Origin: Aquabacterium sp.
GTDB lineage: Bacteria; Pseudomonadota; Gammaproteobacteria; Burkholderiales; Burkholderiaceae_C
NCBI RefSeq assembly: GCF_014378415.1
Contig: NZ_JACMNS010000119.1
Location: forward strand, 1 to 45,871
Direction: 5' to 3'
Length of the DNA stretch: 45,871 nucleotides
Under the pieces are notes generated by a model. That model did not search any database, was not told the DNA's origin, and worked only from the letters and a program-made list of their open reading frames with translations. This document shows, one piece after another, positions 43,515-45,871 of the stretch. A program made the position numbers and the translations under genes. Each line of letters opens with the position of its first letter. The stretch's first letter is position 1.

Positions 43515-44687
43515 ATGACGACCTTGCCAGACCTGTTTTTGCGACTCCGCCTCACCGTGCCGTGCGCCGTGGTCATGGGCTTGAGCGGGTGTGCCAGCAC
43601 CCCCACGCCAGCGCCTCAAGCCGTCATCACGGCCTCTTCGTCTGACACGGGCCTGGCATCGGCAGAGGCGTCCGATGGGCAGGCCGTTGCAGCGCCCATG
43701 CTGGTTCAGACCGAGGTGCCCGCCCCCGAACCTGGCAACTATGCCCAAAGAGACGATGCGCGCCTGCTGGCCGATCGCCTGGCGCAAGACTTTCAGCTGG
43801 ACCCAAGCTGGGTATTCTCAATGCTGTCCCAAGCCCGCTTCAAGGAAAGCATCACCAAGTTGATCATGCCCGCGCCCAGTGGCACCGCCAAGAACTGGGC
43901 GGTCTACCGCAGCCGCTTCGTTGAACCGATCCGCCTCAAGGCGGGGGTGAGCTTCTGGCGCACCTACGAACTGGACCTTCGACGTGCCGAAGCGCGCTGG
44001 GGCGTGCCCGCCAGCATCATTGCCGGGGTCATTGGTGTGGAATCGATCTACGGCCGCAACACTGGTAACCACCGCGTGCTGGATGCCTTGGCCACCCTGG
44101 GTTTGGATTTCCCAAAAGGCCGCAGCGACCGCAGTGCTTTTTTTCAAAAAGAATTAGGCCATTTCCTGAAGCTGTGCGAGGAACAAAACATGGACCCGAC
44201 CACGGTGTTGGGCTCCTACGCGGGGGCCTTGGGTTTACCGCAATTCATGCCCAGCTCGGTTCGAAACTTTGCCATTGATTTTGATGGCGATGGCCGCATT
44301 GACCTGCTTCGCAGCCCGGTGGATGCCATTGGCAGCGTGGCCAAATACCTGGCTGAGCATGGCTGGCGAAAAGACATGCCCACATACTATGAAATATCAC
44401 CGCCCACCGACGCCGATGCACTGGCCCAATTGCTGGCCCCGGACATCGTGCCCAGCTTCAGCGTGGCCCAGATGCAAAGCCTGGGCGCGGTCCTGCCCGA
44501 TGTGGCTCAAACCCACACGGGTTTGCTCGCTTTGGTGAAACTCCAAAATGGCGAGGCGGCACCCACTTATGTGGCAGGAACTGACAATTTTTACGCGGTC
44601 ACGCGTTACAACCAGTCCAGCTATTACGCCTTGGCGGTGATTCAACTGGGACAGGCCGTGTCCCGAGCCGCCAGCAATTCACCCTGA
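43515..44687 (+). CDS. mltB: Membrane-bound lytic murein transglycosylase B
   Basis: About 390 residues. ATG at 43515 gives a lipoprotein signal ending in GLSGC (Cys at residue 26). The catalytic Glu is in GVIGVESIYGRNTG. LGSYAGALGLPQFMPSSVRNFAIDFDGDGRIDL is the family core, with the EF-hand-like calcium loop DGDGRIDL. It cleaves the glycan strand of peptidoglycan to 1,6-anhydro-muropeptides from the inner leaflet of the outer membrane. It is 47 bases after the transglutaminase gene and may belong to the same transcript. Confidence 0.93.
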   Translation: MTTLPDLFLRLRLTVPCAVVMGLSGCASTPTPAPQAVITASSSDTGLASAEASDGQAVAAPMLVQTEVPAPEPGNYAQRDDARLLADRLAQDFQLDPSWVFSMLSQARFKESITKLIMPAPSGTAKNWAVYRSRFVEPIRLKAGVSFWRTYELDLRRAEARWGVPASIIAGVIGVESIYGRNTGNHRVLDALATLGLDFPKGRSDRSAFFQKELGHFLKLCEEQNMDPTTVLGSYAGALGLPQFMPSSVRNFAIDFDGDGRIDLLRSPVDAIGSVAKYLAEHGWRKDMPTYYEISPPTDADALAQLLAPDIVPSFSVAQMQSLGAVLPDVAQTHTGLLALVKLQNGEAAPTYVAGTDNFYAVTRYNQSSYYALAVIQLGQAVSRAASNSP

Positions 44688-44725
44688 ATTCCAGACAGCC
44701 ATTTATAGAAATATTCTGGGCTGAT

Positions 44726-44755
44726 TTGCAAACTGAATATATTTGTGTTTAGAAT
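44726..44755 (+). promoter_or_regulatory. Sigma-70-type promoter of the H-NS-family gene
   Basis: TTGCAA (44726-44731), 18-base spacer, TAGAAT (44750-44755), within a locally AT-rich stretch. The gene starts about 80 bases farther on. Confidence 0.6.
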
Positions 44756-44836
44756 TCGGCCGTGGAGTTTAGCGCTCGGCTCTGATTCCCTCAATAACTA
44801 TTCAACGCCCCTGACATCGGGCCACAAGGACTCTTC

Positions 44837-45175
44837 ATGAGCAACTACCAAGATCTTCTGGCAAAAAAGGCCGCCCTCGAAAAGCAATCGGCCGAACTCG
44901 ACAAACAATTGCATGATGCTCGCCGCGCTGAACGTGCTGGCGTGATCTCCCAAGTCAAATCCCTGATGGCTGAACACGGCCTGACCCTGGCAGACCTGGG
45001 TGCCGGCAAAGCTGGTGGCACAGGCAAGGCCCCATCGGCCAGCGCCGGCCGCAAAGTCGCCCCCAAGTACCGCAACACCGCCACCGGCGAAACCTGGACC
45101 GGCCGTGGCCTGCAACCCAAGTGGGTTCAAGCCGCTGTGGCATCGGGCAAGAAACTCGAAGATTTCGCGATCTGA
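44837..45175 (+). CDS. H-NS-family nucleoid protein
   Basis: A 112-residue protein. AAGGA lies 9 bases before the ATG. The N-terminal half is a coiled coil (QDLLAKKAALEKQSAELDKQL) for oligomer formation. A Gly/Ala linker follows. The C-terminal DNA-binding domain has the core TGETWTGRGLQPKW, the form seen in short betaproteobacterial H-NS proteins. It silences AT-rich or foreign DNA and shapes the nucleoid. It has its own promoter and a strong terminator, so it is monocistronic. Confidence 0.92.
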   Translation: MSNYQDLLAKKAALEKQSAELDKQLHDARRAERAGVISQVKSLMAEHGLTLADLGAGKAGGTGKAPSASAGRKVAPKYRNTATGETWTGRGLQPKWVQAAVASGKKLEDFAI

Positions 45176-45203
45176 ATTTGAATTGACCTTCGGTTGATTC
45201 TGC

Positions 45204-45234
45204 AAAAAGCCGGCGTTCATGCGCCGGCTTTTTT
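45204..45234 (+). terminator. Rho-independent terminator of the H-NS-family gene
   Basis: Stem AAAAAGCCGGC (45204-45214) with GCCGGCTTTTT (45223-45233) and a T run. It can also act leftward on the convergent peptidase transcript. Confidence 0.85.
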
Positions 45235-45261
45235 ATTGACTTTACGCTTGGATTCAAGCCT

Positions 45262-45870
45262 TCACTGAACCTTGTCCTTGAAATCACCCGCCAGCCCAAA
45301 CACAAATTGATCCGGCTTGAGATAACGCCTCAAGGCCTGATTGACCTGATCCAGGGTCAAAGCCTCCAAAGCCGCATCTACTTTGGCCGACACCTCGAAT
45401 GTTCGGTCCAGGTACAGGTTGCTGACCCAGGCACCGGCCAAGCGCGCATCTTGCGCTCGCGACAATTGTCTGAAATTCAAGAGCCCCCGTTTGCCTGACT
45501 CAAACTCGGCTTGCATAAACCCCTGGGCCAGCACCTTGGCCACTTCTTCGCGGAAGGCCGACTCCACCTTGCCCCGATTTTGCGGCGCAAAAATGGCCGA
45601 GGCCCCCCACTGTGAATTGGGCTCGATCGAATTCCATTGCACGGTGCTGTAAACGCTGTAAGACAAACCTTCCTTTTCACGGATGCGGTTCCAGAGTCTG
45701 GAATCACCCCCGGAGCCCAGCAAATGATTGGCCAGCATGAAGGCCGGGTAGTCAGGGTGCAAATCATTCAAAGGCAAATCTTGCAGCACCTGCATGGCCG
45801 CATTTTGTTTGTCGGGCGTGAGCAGCACCAGGCGCGCTGGCGCCACGGGTATCAAAGGCGATGGCACGCG
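45262..45870 (-). CDS. M16-family zinc peptidase, C-terminal part (5' end outside window)
   Basis: The frame is open to the window edge, so the visible 202 residues are the end of a longer gene; an internal GTG at 45867 is not taken as the start. NHLLGSGGDSRLWNRIREKEGLSYSVYSTVQW is the non-catalytic half characteristic of M16 (pitrilysin/processing peptidase) proteins, with AGDFKDKV at the end. The catalytic HxxEH would be in the missing N-terminal half. Such proteins, often periplasmic, degrade or process short peptides. Convergent with the H-NS-family gene. Confidence 0.85.
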   Translation of the reverse strand, partial: RVPSPLIPVAPARLVLLTPDKQNAAMQVLQDLPLNDLHPDYPAFMLANHLLGSGGDSRLWNRIREKEGLSYSVYSTVQWNSIEPNSQWGASAIFAPQNRGKVESAFREEVAKVLAQGFMQAEFESGKRGLLNFRQLSRAQDARLAGAWVSNLYLDRTFEVSAKVDAALEALTLDQVNQALRRYLKPDQFVFGLAGDFKDKVQ

Positions 45871-45871
45871 C

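Overview
The window looks like a chromosomal segment of a high-GC betaproteobacterium of the order Burkholderiales, probably Comamonadaceae or Sphaerotilaceae-like. The basis is the tRNA-Leu/tig/clpP/clpX/lon block, the short H-NS-family protein with a TGETWTGRG-type C-terminus, the pssA/leuA arrangement and the overall codon usage. The species cannot be named from sequence alone. Both edges cut a gene.

Region 1 (2-16336) reads as one accessory locus. On the + strand is the 3' part of a large exported protein made of about 52 visible 8-residue Thr/Ser-rich repeats, followed by an EF-hand-like calcium-binding module and a C-terminal tail. Behind it are a DUF5672 protein, a CgeB-like glycosyltransferase and two methyltransferases. 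Convergent on the - strand is a run of genes: a type I secretion ABC transporter (LapB-like), a HlyD adaptor, a TolC-like outer-membrane protein, a beta-propeller lipoprotein, a TPR/O-GlcNAc-transferase-like (GT41) protein and a glycosyltransferase-methyltransferase fusion. My leading hypothesis is that the repeat protein is O-glycosylated in the cytoplasm on its regularly spaced Thr/Ser residues. The glycan would then be extended and perhaps methylated, and the glycoprotein exported by the type I system to the surface or matrix.

Region 2 (16337-19235) is a junction zone. It holds an exported START-domain protein, the decayed left part of an IS21-type element, a duplicated tRNA-Gly/tRNA-Cys pair with a tRNA-Leu(UAA) between the copies, and a short fragment resembling the end of a PQQ-type beta-propeller protein.

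Region 3 (19236-25446) is the protein quality-control block on the - strand: tRNA-Leu(UAG), tig, clpP, clpX, lon. Region 4 (25551-32933) has an RND efflux pair with a TetR-type palindrome in its promoter region, a degenerate squalene/phytoene-synthase-like protein, a TIGR03790 protein and an IclR-family regulator.

Region 5 (32946-39238) carries pbpG, leuA, pssA, an MscS channel and a class II histone-deacetylase-like enzyme. leuA is preceded by a clear, unannotated-type leader: an 18-codon peptide with five consecutive Leu codons, followed by an intrinsic terminator. This is transcription attenuation by leucine. Region 6 (39288-45870) is a translationally coupled moxR/DUF58/transglutaminase operon, mltB, an H-NS-family gene and the 3' half of an M16 peptidase gene.
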